The notes under the pieces are model-generated. The model saw only the letters and a list, made by a program, of their open reading frames with translations, was not told the DNA's origin and searched no databases. A DNA stretch of 64,000 nt, from the NCBI GenBank assembly GCA_026122225.1, contig JANEZZ010001862.1, positions 620,001-684,000 on the forward strand. Direction: 5' to 3'. Source of the DNA: Heloderma charlesbogerti. Its lineage: Eukaryota; Chordata; Lepidosauria; Squamata; Helodermatidae. Numbering within the stretch: position 1 is the stretch's first letter; each line of letters begins with the position of its first letter. Position numbers and translations under genes: made by a program. This document shows positions 44,652-56,152 of this stretch, in pieces.

Positions 44652-47600
44652 CTAAAAGAAAGACAGACAGACATTTTCAATCCAAATTCACCATCCCAAA
44701 CGTTCTGAAGCTCATTCATACGGCGAAACATTTTTCTCACGTCCAGGTACCCGGGCTTAGATTATTAAAACATCAGCGGTTGTATATTTAAAAAATAGAA
44801 CCTTTGAACTGTCAGACCTACTCTAAATATATGGCAGTAACCTATATACATTACTTTAATTAAAGAGCACAATCATTTATTTCATAAACACATATGACTG
44901 GGTTGTTTGTCACAAGCAGCATTCCCCCTGGACTAGTCTGGCGACAGGTCAGCATTACTAAAGATTTAATTGTTTCCAGCTGTCTTGGGAACTAAAGTTG
45001 ATGGATGCAATTGAAAAAATGCCCGTAGACCCCAATGATTTTTAGATTTAAATCGTTGGGTTTAATTTAGAATGCATTCTTAAAACTACAAGTGAATAAA
45101 TGAGTTCCAAATAGAGAAGGAAAGCGAGGAAAGAGTGTGTTTTTTATTGCTCTGAATTTTATATGCTGCTTATATATTGCTTTAGGGACTGGCCAGCATC
45201 AGAAAGAGTATTTTGGAGCAGACATACAATAGTACTGCATTAATAAAGCTATGTGTATATCAATGGAAAAGGGGCAAGAGAGAATTTACTTTTCCAGAAG
45301 TTTCCCCTCTAATTTACCAACAAGCCAGCTGCTGCTGCTACTATTGGAATACAGATCCTCCTTGCATAAAGGTTATAAAAAGACTTCTTCCTTCTGGAAG
45401 GAGGTAGTGTCCATTTTTCACTAAACAAGCAGCAGCTGATTTGGAAGCCTGACTTTTGCTGCTCCTAGTGGGCTAGGAATGGATGGGTTAGTTGTAATTT
45501 GAGACTCATAGCTTAATCCTATGCATGTGTGCTTGGTAGCAAGTTTAACGCGCAAGTGAATGAGGAGAGGATTGCAACCCTAGTCACTGCTCCTAAACAT
45601 CTGAGAGACTTACTTCCTAGCAAACATCATGGTGTGAATTTAAAACTTTTCGAGGTTTCTACAGTGTGCTTTGAATCTTAGGGAAAGAGTATGAGATGCT
45701 GAAAATCAAAAGGTTGCCTTTTGTAATAGTGCCTTATCGACAGCATCACTAGATAATCTCAGTATGTATGGGCAACATCTGTATGGGCAAAGCCCTTCAA
45801 CAGCATCACCTCCTATGGGCTGGCTATTCAGAATAATCCCATGGGTACATGAAAAGAGGACAAGGAAGCTATATTGATGGAGATCATACCCTAGCACCAC
45901 TCCCAGCTCCTTCACGTGAACTCGCATCTGGCCTTTGAGATATTCCGACAACATTTTGCTCTTGAAATACAGCTCCTGCAACCGATCTTCCAGGTGCATC
46001 ACGCACTAGCACCAAATGAAAATAAAAACAATGTTGTTACAGATCAGTCCCCGACTTCAACCAAAGTCAAGGATAAAAAATTATAATCCACCCAACTATG
46101 TTGCATTTTTTAAATATATCGGTCAATACTTGAATATGCTTATGCTTTGTAGTAAATACGTTTTGAGTTTCTGTCATGAAAATAAACTAGTATGTATGTA
46201 CAGGAAGCAACTCACTCCAGTCAGCAGAAGGATTTGTCAAAACACATCTTATTTTATTAAAAACACATTGTTAGATGGCTATGAGTAGATGTTAACAGTA
46301 GATTACCTGCGAACAGGTTGTAACAGCAGATACATAATGGAACCTGTTGCCTGGGCTTTCATCCGATTATTACCCTGTTTTATACAACTAGCGATCAGAT
46401 GAAACACAGATAGGGATGTTTTGTGAAAATGTTTACCTGTGAAACTCACCCCACCCCATTTCAGCAACTGTTAGGGGGAGACTGTGAAATGAAGCAAAAG
46501 TATTTGCCTGATCAGAGTTAGACCAAGAAACATTGCCCGCATTCTGATTTAGCTTTGTGACTATGTCAGGTAGCCAAATATTGGCTACATGATTTCTGAT
46601 TACCTAGGATGCCTCTGGAAGAAGTCTCTGATTGGCTATGTGGCAATTTGTTTTCGGGGGGGGGCACACAACTGTGAACAGGTAATCAAGAAAAGGTAAG
46701 TGATAAAGGTAAGAAAGGAGGAATTTCGAGAAGTCTATTGCTTCTCCTTCAAACTTCCATTTTGCCTTGACATTTTTCATGGATGAAAATTCAGTACAGC
46801 CATATGTATTGCTGAAAGAAATATGTATATAAAAATATGTATTGCTGAAAAAAGCAAAAGGAAACCAGAGTGGCTTGATATACACCCATGTTGGACAGAC
46901 CCAAGATCAATTTTGTCCACATAAAAATGATGATGAATTAAACCACGACAGTTTTAACATGCCACACAATACTATTCATACTATTAATTGTTAATGTTAA
47001 CTAGTTCTAAATCGATCGTCTATAACACACCACTAATGAATGTTATAAATCTGTCAGTTTTGTACATTAATATTTGAAAATTGCAGAGGTATTTTCAGCT
47101 ATGAACTTCGTAGTGCTCAGTACTTGCAAATGTGCAGTATAGTATTTATAAATGCATAAACTGAATGATAAATAACTCTTAATGTGTAATTTGCCATTCA
47201 TTAATTCACGGTCAGGCACTAGACCCTATGCTAGGAGCTGTAGAAACAGTGGGAACAATTCCATGAAACAGAACTTTGCTTCACTTCCATGGTTCTTGTG
47301 AGGGGACCTTATATAGATAAAATAAACAGAGGCTGCAGAACAGCTGAGCTTAGGAGCCCAAGAAGGTGCCTTACCTGTCAAACTATTGGTTCCTTAGCCT
47401 AGTATTGCTGGAACTGACAGGCTGTGGCTCTCCAGGGTTTCAGACAAGATTCTTTCCCAGCCCTCCCTGGGGATGCCAGGGATTAAACCTGGGACCTTCT
47501 GCATGAAAAGCAGGTGCTCTACCATTGAGTTAAGACCTCTTGCTAGGGGATACCAAGGGTAGTGAGCATAAGGATGTTTCAGATGGAAATAAGTTAAACT

Positions 47601-50600
47601 AGAATCAAAGGGAACTAGAGAACAGTGTACAATAATATCTTGTGTTTGCAGATGGAGGACAGAGTCACGGAAATTGCTGGCTTCCATTCATACTGTGACT
47701 GGATATGTTTTAGGCTACTCGGTACTTACAAAATTTGGAGATAAATTATGCTTATAAAGCTGAAGAGTGGAATGAAGCAGGTTGGAGACAAGGTTAGAGA
47801 CTAGCACATCTTTCCCGAGTTTATTATCAATGATTCTTCTCTGACTACTGGCCACTTGCACTGTCCATTTATCCATATCTGCGATAATGCAGACAGCTTC
47901 TGCAATTGGTTCATCGAGAACAGGGTGCTAGAAGGCAAAAAGAAATATGGGGGTGTAACACCATACCACTCTGAGAACTAAACATGTGATTTCTGAGCAC
48001 CAGTGGTGTTTGAGAACACTCCTTGCAAGTGTGAGTTTAGCACGAAAACTTGGGGAGAATTTATCACCTATTTAGCTTTGTCATATATTATTATTCAGTG
48101 CTTTGGGCAAAGTAGTAGCTCCAGGAAAAACAATCAGTAAAGTCCTACTGCATTCACTGTAGGTAAAGGCCAGGATCCAAAGAACTATATCGATGTATAA
48201 CTAGTTTGCATGCCCAGACAAGCTTTGGATTTGTGTTGTGGAACAACAGTCCCAGATGCAACATAGCAACCCACTTCTTAAACTGATGAGAATCTCAAAA
48301 GTAGTTTGTGATAGAACATGGAGCCTGTTGTTTAAAGAAAATGATAAAGACTCTCATGAACACGAACAAGGCTGTAGACACGCCTAGAGTATTGTTTAAA
48401 TCCCAGCCAAGATTTCGTCATGTATGTATTTATGTACATATGCATATGTGTCTCTGATAGACAGACCTTTCAATTTCTAATTAAAATTATTCTTTTCAAG
48501 AAAAAGAATTACTACGAATTTGCCTGCGATGCGAATAAGAACTAAGCTGATGCAGTTCCAGCAGCTTAAAACTGTTTTGCCTTTTTCTCTTTGCAAATTT
48601 ACCCTCGCTAATTTTGTATGTTCTGCCTGGTCTAAGAAATCATCATGACCAGTTTCACTTAACTTTGTAGTTAGCTCCCATTTAATATAGCCAACTGGTA
48701 AAGTAACAAGCATGTGCCTAACTTACGCAAAAGGACCAGCAGAGGGAGCAAGGAACAAGCTCTTCTAAAATAATGGGTATGAAGTATTTTTGAACGGTAT
48801 TCTTAAAAGCAAAAAAATGAAGATCAAATGTGTTTGAATCATTTAGTCCTGATCTTCAAATAATGACTTATTTCTCAATATCATCAAAATGATGTGAGTA
48901 AACAAGTGTGATTTTAATTTTCACAGCCACTGTTGAATATTTTCTCACATATATCACCCCTGGCTATTCTTGAAGTTTGAAGTTAAATTATAGTCTATGA
49001 AAAAATGTCTGTGTGTGCACGCATGTGTGTGTGCGTGTAAAGGGATGGAAAGCATTCATTTCAAGTGAAAAGCCTAGAAACAAAATGTTGGTTTCTACAT
49101 CCTGCATCATTTTGATCTAAAGGCCACTGTGACACAGGAAATGGTTGAGACAAGAGTTTAAAACAGCTGCTGGTCTTAAAAGGTCACTGCTCATTTAAAA
49201 AACCATTTGTAATGGGATATTTAATATATATTGCCTTCTTCATAGTTTATTATTATTTCAGTGTGCCTGTAATGACAACAATATCACAATCATAAGTATT
49301 TAGTGTGAGTAGGAACTATATTTTTTAATGATTTGATAAGAGCATAAAAATTCCCTCTGTGGATCAGATTAAGAGTCCAGCTATTCCACTTTATAATCAT
49401 GGCCACGCAGTTACCTCTGCACGCTCACAGAACATGATGGCAACTGGCCATCCTCTTTCTCACCACCAGGATCAGCTTCTCTGAGATATACATTTAGGCC
49501 ATGGCTAAACAAATAATAACACTAGATGGTAAATAAGACCAGACGACAAGCCTGAAACCTAAAAATTACAGGTACCTCACTTGACAAGGGAACTTTGTTT
49601 CTAAAGAATCTTAGGCATCATGGATCTTAAAAGACTCAGAAATTTGAATGCAAAGGGAAAAAAGGCATCCCAAATGCATTTGTCCAAATTCATTGAAAGT
49701 TATTCAGATTTTGAGTAAGTGGTAACTAACCTGTCCTGTTGATTTTAATGGCACTTAAGCAGAACTAGCTTTCTCTGAATCTGTGCCATTGTGTTTTAAA
49801 ATACTTTAATATTGGTAACTTTATCTAATCTGCCTTTGATTGGTTTTGCTTACTGCAACTGGCTGAAAAATTAATAAGCAGTCTGTCAATATTTCTCAAA
49901 ATGTTAATTGTGACACTTCCATATCAAAAACTTAACACAAATGCACAAAGTAACTGTGACCCTCTGACTCAAGGTCTCAAAAACTGGCTTTCTAGATTGG
50001 ACAAGTGTTTCATATCACTGTTACTGATAAGAATCTTGGCTGAATGAGATCATGGAAACTAGAAATATTTAACAGAGTCACAACTCCATTCCTGTTCTAG
50101 TAGGCTTCCAAAATATTCCCTTTTGTTGATTGTCAAAGATAGATTTCATCTGTTGCATATAGTTTAAATTACCTGCACAGCATGCGACAAATCTGACATC
50201 AAACAGTGTCTCAGTTTCTCATCATTTCCTACTCCTTGCAAAACAAAGTCAGGTACGTAAGATGAACAGTAGCCACCTAGCAAGGACCTTCCAAAATTGG
50301 CAATACTGGGCTGGACAGAGTTCACTTCAATTAATTTTGACCTGAAAGAAAGGTATAACATGGGCATGTATACTACAACTAGCACTGATTTCTCTCTAAT
50401 TCAGTGAGATGCTATAGTGTGCAATCTATTGCACAGTTAATGTACATTTAGGTCCCATTGACTCCAGTGGGACTTTGTCACATTCAACTGTATGATGGAT
50501 TTCAGTCTTAGTCCAAATCATCTCATCTTCATTGTTGATTCGATGTTAAAAGATGGGTAAAATAAACTACCAGTTTGTGGATAGTATGAACTACACAAAT

Positions 50601-53600
50601 GTAAGAAAACCATAGGAACCAGTGCTGAAATTAATAATTGTAAAACTTTTTTTCTTGGTCAAGTACATTTCTTTTCATAGCCTTTCCTAAATTAGCAGTA
50701 TACCCCACAAAGTGTGAAAGGTAATTAGAGCCTCTTTTAAGTTGCAGCCTCGGTGAAATAAGCATCTCTTACATTGCTACATTGCTTAAATTAGTGCCTT
50801 GGAAGAAGCCCAGCTGAAATAATCAATGTATCATTTGCATGAAGAAAACATGGTATGTTCTCTAAACAACCTGTCCCCTCGTATCAATTTTGCAAGTACT
50901 AACCATAGGGGGGGGTGTATACACACACGCGTGCATGCGCACACACACTCTCTCTCTCTCTCTCTAGATGCCATATTGGGCAACTACATCCAAGGCCACC
51001 ATTTTGTAGGAATGTAGTGAATAACATAGATTTGACCAAGTTCTAATTTCCATAGGAAAAACCTACCCAGGAAAAGGTATATCCTCTTCTTCTGCCCATT
51101 CTTCCTGCTCTGCCCCATAATAGTTACTGCTTGTTCTGGCCACATCATGACCTGTATCTTCACTTTCACTGTCACCAAGGGCACTATCAGAACTCTCATT
51201 TCTTGGAATGTCCCAATCCACAGCTGGGTCAGCCTTTTTTTCTAAGTTCTCTCTGTCCCCATGGGGGACAAACATAGAGATCTTGTCTCTTTGGTCCTGC
51301 TCTGCAAAACAGTTTTTGCAAGTCTCTTGACGAACAGATTCCATAAATTTACAAAATTCACTGGCGGATTTGTTGTTCTTTGTACACATTTGGGAGGGAA
51401 ATTCTAAGCTACTGCTAGGATCTAGAATGTCTGTTGTTGCTTTCACTGGAATATCATCAATAGTCCTGGTTTCAATTGAACCTTCCTCAGTAAAATACTC
51501 ATCAAGCAGACTTATATTTTCTGCACTGTAAGGATTCCAGTTCTGGAGCTCAACGGCAACCTGAGGGAACTGTTCAGGTGTATTCTGATCTCTTTTTTGG
51601 TCCTCAAGGGGTTGTCTTGCTTCACAATTCTGATCAGCAGTTACTCTTTCCTCAGTCTTCATTTCGTTGGTGTGCCTGGCCATTTGTTCTGCTACTGCTT
51701 GGCTTCGGACCTCAATATCTGAATCAGGTGACATGGAATCGCCAATGAGGAAAGTCACCTTTGTCTGAGCCTCAGCCGTGTTGCAAGGAATTGCATCAGA
51801 TGAGATTTTATCAGGCGGCTTTTTCTCTACCATAGTACTTGTTGATCTCATGACTTCAACAGACTGATTGTCAGAATCCAATGATTTCTCACTCTTCCAC
51901 AATCCACCTGTTGGTTCCAATCTGGATTCTGCCAAGGCACAAGTTTCCACTGAGGCTGATCCTGTAAAAATCACTCTCTCTAACTTTACATCCAGGCAAG
52001 AGGTCAACATCTCTTTGCATTGCTTAACATCATCAGGCCTTTCTTGGCAGTCAGTAGACACTGATCTATTTTCACTTGAAGCAGCCTCCATCTCCATCTT
52101 TGTGGCATTTTGTGAATCCTCTCCCTCCTGTCCTAAAACACCCTCTGGATTTTCACTAGGGTTAAGAGGGCACTTGCAATATTTGCAGCTGCAGTTAGAA
52201 GGCCTGACATCTTCAGACTCCTGAAGGGGTAAACTGACTCGGTTCTTGTGCATTGTGACCAGCACATATTCAGACTCTTCTATTTCCCCTTTCTCTAGCG
52301 TCGTGGTGATCACTGTGCCAGGCATCACTATGGCTTCATCCTCTCCATTTTCCAGAAGATGAGTCTCTTGCAGCTCGGAGCACCGTATGAAGTAAGTAAG
52401 GAAATAAAGCAAACGTTGCACAAGATCCTGTCTTTTGCCAACCACAATGGTTTTGGATAGTCTCACAGGTGACCCAATAGCTCCATAGAGGTCTCCTATG
52501 GCACAGAATATAAAAGAAGCATGCTAATATTCATATTACATTAAAAATGCAGTATCATGGCTGAAAATCTGATATCTTGACATTTCCAAAACATGGACAA
52601 TAGGCTTAATAGAGATCTTCAGTGTATACGTTCATAAATTAGTTTGCTGGAATGGCTATGAGAGCAAATCCTTACCTGCACAAATATTCTGTGGCCCTGT
52701 TCTATTTAAAAACAATACTAAATCAGAGTCAACTCCAGTTGTGGGACTTAGAATCATGGGATGGCTACAAAGGACATCCCTGCCCACAGAAGTCTTTGCC
52801 AAGTTGCTGTATAACAAAGGTTGCAATCCTATGCTCACTTTCCTGGGAGCAAGCCTCTTTCGCCATAACAGCACTTACTTCTGAACAGTAATGTAGACTT
52901 AAATTTTGAATGCACGAGTTTATTATTACAGGCCCCCATAGCCACACCACTAAGGGTCGTCCAACAAGGCAGGCAGCTGTATGTATAAATCCAAAAGAGC
53001 AGCAGTATATAGCACAATATCCAATTTATTAGGTTTAGTTGAAAAAAGAATCTACTCCGCCCCATGCTCTACCATACCACTGCTTCTGAAAACATATGCA
53101 TAGGGTCAGATTGTAGGAGTCTTGACAAATGACTTTAAGAATGTAACTTTTATCAGAAAAGAAAAATACTTCAGAATTAAATGCTTCCCTTCCAAAGTAC
53201 GAAGGAGGGATTTGCACAGGGAAGAATTATGGATCTGAGAATAAAAAACAAATTTAGACATCACCCCATCTAGCCTACTCTGATTGGCAGGAGCTCCCCA
53301 GGGTGTCTGTCAGGCAAAGGTCTTTCAGATTTTAAATCTTGCTTGTGATGTTTCTGATTATCCTGCTTAATCTTCTGCTTTACTTTGTGGTTTACAATGT
53401 TTACCACCCTAGAACTGAGAAATGAAGGGCGGTATATCAATATTTTAAATAAAATAAAATAAGGGTCAGGAATAAAATAAAAAATATAGTAAGAGGCAAG
53501 AGGAACAAGTGGAACTATGGGGTAGAGAGGGAGAAATACAACGGCGTAGTGAACAGGCTAGTTTTAGTTCTTGTTTATTTTGTTTAACCCAATGCAGCAG

Positions 53601-56152
53601 AAGAATGTTACTCAATCTCCCTCCCTGCCACCGCCCCCCGCCCTGACTACTTCCACTCAAATGGTTTTCCTATTATATCAAGTAGTTTAACAAAAATGGT
53701 ATTTTGAACGTGGAATAAATATCATGAGGTAATTTCAGACATACCTAACTGTGCCCACAATGGATTGTAGGGATGAGACTTGGCCAACATGTCCACACTC
53801 TGTGAGGAATGCTTTTCTAGAAAAATTCTGATGGGTGGTTGGCCATTTGGCATGACAGTTGGGACCCAAGCCAGATGGTTTGTCAATATTGCAGTCAGAA
53901 GAGCTGGTAAAAATCTGAAAGAAAAAAAGGCCTATACTTTAATTTTGGACATAATCCAAAATCCCACACTCTGGATTTTTTTGAATTCACTTCTACGAAG
54001 AGAAACCCATTATGTAATAAGCATTTTGCTTGCTGTAGAAGAGGAGGAAGAGCTTGAGTAAGGACCACTGGTTCAGGGGATAGAGTCTGATGTATCTCTA
54101 CAACTCCTATGCATAATACTATTTTCCTTATTGGAACGAGCTGCATCTGTGCAGTGGAAATGTGCTTGCAGAGTTGTCACATGATCTAAACAGAGAAGCC
54201 ATAGCTTGTTCAGGAGCTCCACATGCACCCTGGATCTCCTGCATTAGAGCCTTTGAACATCATTGCTATGAAATTCAAAACTTATTTTAATTCTACAACG
54301 TTACCTTTCTGAAAGATTTCAAAATCTGTAGTGTCCACAACACTTAAGACCATGCACTCTGCGCAGCTAGAGTTTTAAATGTCCCACTGTTTTAGACAAG
54401 AACGAAGGAGGGGAAGATCAGAGCTTTTATAGGGACTCAGCAGCTAGGCTTTATTGCGCCGCACCATTAAATAGCACCCTGAAATAGTTTTTTTGAAATC
54501 TGGCTATAGTATTGCACTGTTTGGTTTTATTATGGTTCCATCTTTAATAGATGAGAAAACACAGTTAACATCTGGTGATGGTCAGTGGTAACATCTGGTT
54601 TCAGTTCTGTTTGGAAGTTATATGGTCTGGCAGTTTGTCTTAAATTTTCCTGTCTCTCCAAGCACATCTTTGTCCTATCAGGCAGCCATCAGGTCTCATT
54701 GGCTCAAAGTCTTAAAAGGAGGCCACAATTTCAGATTTCTTTTCTTTTTTTAATTCTACATTAAAACAAATTAGTTAAGAACACTGTATGATTTTGACTT
54801 AACGAGGTCAAAAAGTTCCCAGGCAGCTGAGATGAAAGTTATTTACTTAAAATATATTTTTACACTATCAAGGATATGGGCTGAATAACAGATAATTAGT
54901 TTTCAGTCCATGAATGCTGCCTATTAAAACTTCCAAAGAAACAAAATGTGTGCTTTAAAAAAAAAAAAGTACTTTGTTTTGTAAAACCATATCTAGGTTT
55001 ATTAACATTTTTTTAGATGCTAACTAATTAGCATCCGATACGCACTTACCTGGGAGTATGTTCCACTAAACTCAGTGGGGATTACTTCTGAGTAGACATT
55101 ATAAGATTGCACTGAAACGAAGTAAGGCTGGGTTCATACAACACACTAACCCACACTCAGTGGTTGAGTGTGGGTTGTTGTTGAACTATGGGGTGTTTCT
55201 GAACTCTGTGTTACTGCAATGTCTGAACACAGTGCATTTTCTGCAGAGTGGCTTGTTAACCATGCAGTGTGGCTTGTTAACCACCGTGAACAACCCAACA
55301 ACAAACCATGGGCTCTTAAAGTGGCTTGTTCAAGAAAAATAATCCACACTCAATGGTTAACAAGCCACCCTGAGGAAAATGTGCTGCGTTCACATAACAT
55401 GATAACCCACAGTACAACAACCCACATTCAACCACTGAGTGTGGGTTAGCGTGTTGCATGAACCCAGTCTAAATCTGAATTCAAGCTATCAAAGAAAATG
55501 AGAAAAGGAGTATATATTTCATCTGCACTTTCACCCTCTACTGTTACTGGGGGTACATCTTTGGAACCCGATGTATGCCATTTTCTCTTTCCAAGAGTGT
55601 TGCAGCTTTTTATAGGATCAAGACATTGTTATACATGTTATCCTTACTGAAATTCTGCTCAGTTAGTAATAGCTTCCTTTGTTCCTTTGGTTTAAATGGT
55701 AGCTTTCCACATATCACCACATGCCCTTTTCACCACACATATTTCCATTCTTCCCTGTATATCAGCCTTCCCTATCTTGGTGCCCTCCAGATGTTTTGGA
55801 CTTCAACTCCCATCCATCAGCTCTAGCCAGAATGACCAATGGTCAGGAATACTGGGAGTTATAGTCTAAAACATCCAGAGGGCACCAGGTTGGAGAAGGC
55901 TTTTTTTTTAAAAGACCACCTACACTTCACTCTCCAGCTAATCTACCATGTTGATCTTTAACATTACAACATTAAGAAAGTGAAAGGAAAAAAGGAATGC
56001 TTTACTGGTTCTTGGAGGCTTGTTCCATTAAGAAAGTAAACTCCTTCATAAAGCGATGGCAGAGTTGGTTTTTCTCAGGCATCCCTGACATCATGGTAAG
56101 CCAAACAGGTTCTGCAATCCGTGGCATGGTGTAGAGATTACAAATTGTTGTT
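44573..56152 (-). CDS. FNIP1: FNIP1, C-terminal part of the gene (seven coding exons and stop codon)
   Basis: Folliculin-interacting protein 1 is a DENN-fold partner of folliculin (FLCN) that links AMPK and Hsp90 to lysosomal mTORC1/TFE3 signalling (family knowledge). Seven minus-strand exons, 56006-56152, 53745-53914, 51067-52495, 50173-50341, 47730-47927, 45890-46005 and 44573-44651, sum to 2,308 nt. After one base completing a codon from the upstream exon they read 768 residues plus TAA with no frame break. Every internal junction has GT donor and AG acceptor bases. The translation matches FNIP1 rather than FNIP2 by my recall of vertebrate FNIP1, especially the stretches [20 protein letters not shown] and [19 protein letters not shown] and the ending [12 protein letters not shown]. 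Human FNIP1 is about 1,166 residues, so roughly the N-terminal third is missing and must lie beyond position 64000. If the 18-exon human layout holds, these are exons 12-18. No sign of pseudogenisation. Confidence 0.97.
44652..45889 (-). other. FNIP1 last intron (1,238 bp)
   Basis: Intron from GTATGA to TTTTAG. A decayed 'AATCCTATGCATGTGTGCTTG' type short repeat lies near 45508-45585. No further exon seen. Confidence 0.87.
45890..46005 (-). CDS. FNIP1: FNIP1 coding exon (probable exon 17)
   Basis: A 116-nt exon: 38 codons from [20 protein letters not shown] to [10 protein letters not shown], plus GG of a split Gly codon. Acceptor GTGCTAG, donor GTATGA. The open frame that continues past the donor into the intron is read-through, not protein. 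Confidence 0.97.
46006..47729 (-). other. FNIP1 intron (1,724 bp)
   Basis: Intron from GTAAGT to GCTAG. It carries a tRNA-derived SINE copy at 47395-47545 (minus strand) and a small internal duplication of an ATATGTATTGCTGAAA unit near 46800-46850. Otherwise AT-rich and featureless. Confidence 0.87.
47395..47545 (-). mobile_element. tRNA-derived SINE in a FNIP1 intron
   Basis: Minus strand (same as FNIP1): TCAATGGTAGAGCACCTGCT, TTTCATGCAGAAGGTCCCAG, GTTTAATCCCTGGCATCCCC, then GGGCTGGGAAAGAATCTTGT, the 40330 family. Confidence 0.78.
47730..47927 (-). CDS. FNIP1: FNIP1 coding exon (probable exon 16)
   Basis: A 198-nt, phase 0-0 exon of 66 codons, from [20 protein letters not shown] to [12 protein letters not shown]. 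Acceptor CCTTCTAG, donor GTAAGT. It has no Met start and was found by reading the flanking introns in the expected frame. Part of the conserved C-terminal FNIP domain. Confidence 0.96.
47928..50172 (-). other. FNIP1 intron (2,245 bp)
   Basis: Largest intron inside the sequenced part, from GTAATT to TTCTAG. It is AT-rich and mostly unique in appearance, with a short GT-rich tract near 49010-49040. No exon or clear transposon seen. Confidence 0.85.
50173..50341 (-). CDS. FNIP1: FNIP1 coding exon (probable exon 15)
   Basis: A 169-nt exon: one base completes Gly, then 56 codons from [20 protein letters not shown] to SDLSHAVQ, ending in phase 0. Acceptor CTTTCAG, donor GTAATT. This begins the conserved C-terminal FNIP domain (DENN-like). 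Almost identical to vertebrate FNIP1. Confidence 0.97.
50342..51066 (-). other. FNIP1 intron (725 bp)
   Basis: Shortest intron of the set, with GTAGGT donor and TTTCAG acceptor. It contains a CA/CT microsatellite at about 50918-50965 and a decayed 'CTCAGTAGACTT'-type short repeat near 50410-50500. Nothing else recognised. Confidence 0.88.
50918..50965. repeat. CA/CT microsatellite in FNIP1 intron
   Basis: ACACACACGCGTGCATGCGC followed by ACACACACTCTCTCTCTCTC. Also preceded by a G8 run. Confidence 0.92.
51067..52495 (-). CDS. FNIP1: FNIP1 large central exon (probable exon 14) with degron core and CK2-type cluster
   Basis: A 1,429-nt exon encoding about 476 residues, from [20 protein letters not shown] to [13 protein letters not shown]. 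It starts in phase 1 after CATAG and ends CCTGG|GTAGGT (phase 2). The N-terminal 80 residues, including [20 protein letters not shown] and [20 protein letters not shown], are folded-domain-like and highly conserved. The remainder is acidic, Ser/Glu-rich and probably disordered. Two known regulatory segments can be recognised. The cysteine-rich FEM1B degron core reads [10 protein letters not shown] (codons 52167-52196). The [19 protein letters not shown] cluster (about 51145-51201) matches the human segment phosphorylated by CK2, which controls Hsp90 co-chaperone activity. A shorter reading frame beginning at an internal Met inside this exon is not an independent start. Confidence 0.98.
52496..53744 (-). 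other. FNIP1 intron (1,249 bp)
   Basis: Intron with GTATGT donor and CATAG acceptor. It contains a short palindromic repeat at 52819-52902 and, at about 53395-53470 on the plus strand, an L2/SINE-type tail ending in a TAAAATAAAA-rich tract (motif GGGCGGTATATCAAT). No other coding content seen. Confidence 0.88.
52819..52902. repeat. Short palindromic repeat in FNIP1 intron
   Basis: GGTTGCAATCCTATGCTCAC, TTTCCTGGGAGCAAGCCTCT, then ACTTACTTCTGAACAGTAAT. Same family as 43178-43257 and 55031-55114. Confidence 0.6.
53745..53914 (-). CDS. FNIP1: FNIP1 coding exon (probable exon 13)
   Basis: A 170-nt exon. The first base completes Gln (CA|A), then 56 codons run from [20 protein letters not shown] to [10 protein letters not shown], then one G of a split Gly codon (phase 1). 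The acceptor is TTTCAG and the donor GTATGT. The sequence is near-identical to vertebrate FNIP1 in its conserved FNIP middle/C-terminal domain region. Confidence 0.96.
55031..55114. repeat. Short palindromic repeat in FNIP1 intron
   Basis: ATCCGATACGCACTTACCTG, GGAGTATGTTCCACTAAACT, CAGTGGGGATTACTTCTGAG, TAGACATTATAAGATTGCAC. Best preserved member of the family here. Confidence 0.65.
55126..55469. mobile_element. 344-bp Harbinger-like MITE in FNIP1 intron, TAA duplication
   Basis: Flanked by TAA at 55123-55125 and 55470-55472. Ends GGCTGGGTTCAT and the complement of ATGAACCCAGTC differ at one base. The inverted arms extend about 56 bp through CTAACCCACACTCAGTGGTT and GAGTGTGGGTTGTTGT. Internal GTGGCTTGTTAACCA units are repeated. 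Confidence 0.9.
55763..55902. mobile_element. hAT-like palindromic MITE in FNIP1 intron
   Basis: CAGCCTTCCCTATCTTGGTG, CCCTCCAGATGTTTTGGACT and the complementary GTCTAAAACATCCAGAGGGC, CACCAGGTTGGAGAAGGC. The right flank runs into a T9 tract so the duplication cannot be read. Confidence 0.82.
56006..56152 (-). CDS. FNIP1: FNIP1 coding exon (first in window, probable exon 12)
   Basis: A 147-nt exon. Its first base completes an Arg codon from the missing upstream exon, followed by 48 codons beginning [20 protein letters not shown], then CA of a split Gln codon (phase 2). The acceptor reads TTTAG before 56152 and the donor GTAAAG after 56006. This is part of the conserved middle region of FNIP proteins. 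Compared with my recall of the human protein there are only conservative changes (for example Gly to Ala in RIAEP). The 2,091-bp intron to the next exon follows. Confidence 0.95.

Larger units (their letters stand above)
53915..56005 (-). other. FNIP1 intron (2,091 bp)
   Basis: Intron between the 147-nt and 170-nt exons, bounded by GTAAAG and TTTCAG on the minus strand. It holds a 344-bp Harbinger-like MITE, a short palindromic repeat and a hAT-like MITE, listed separately. The rest is AT-rich unique sequence without recognisable coding content. Confidence 0.9.

Noticed and set aside
51868..52224. 118-codon plus-strand open frame
   Set aside because: It is the antisense shadow of the large FNIP1 exon and has no family resemblance.
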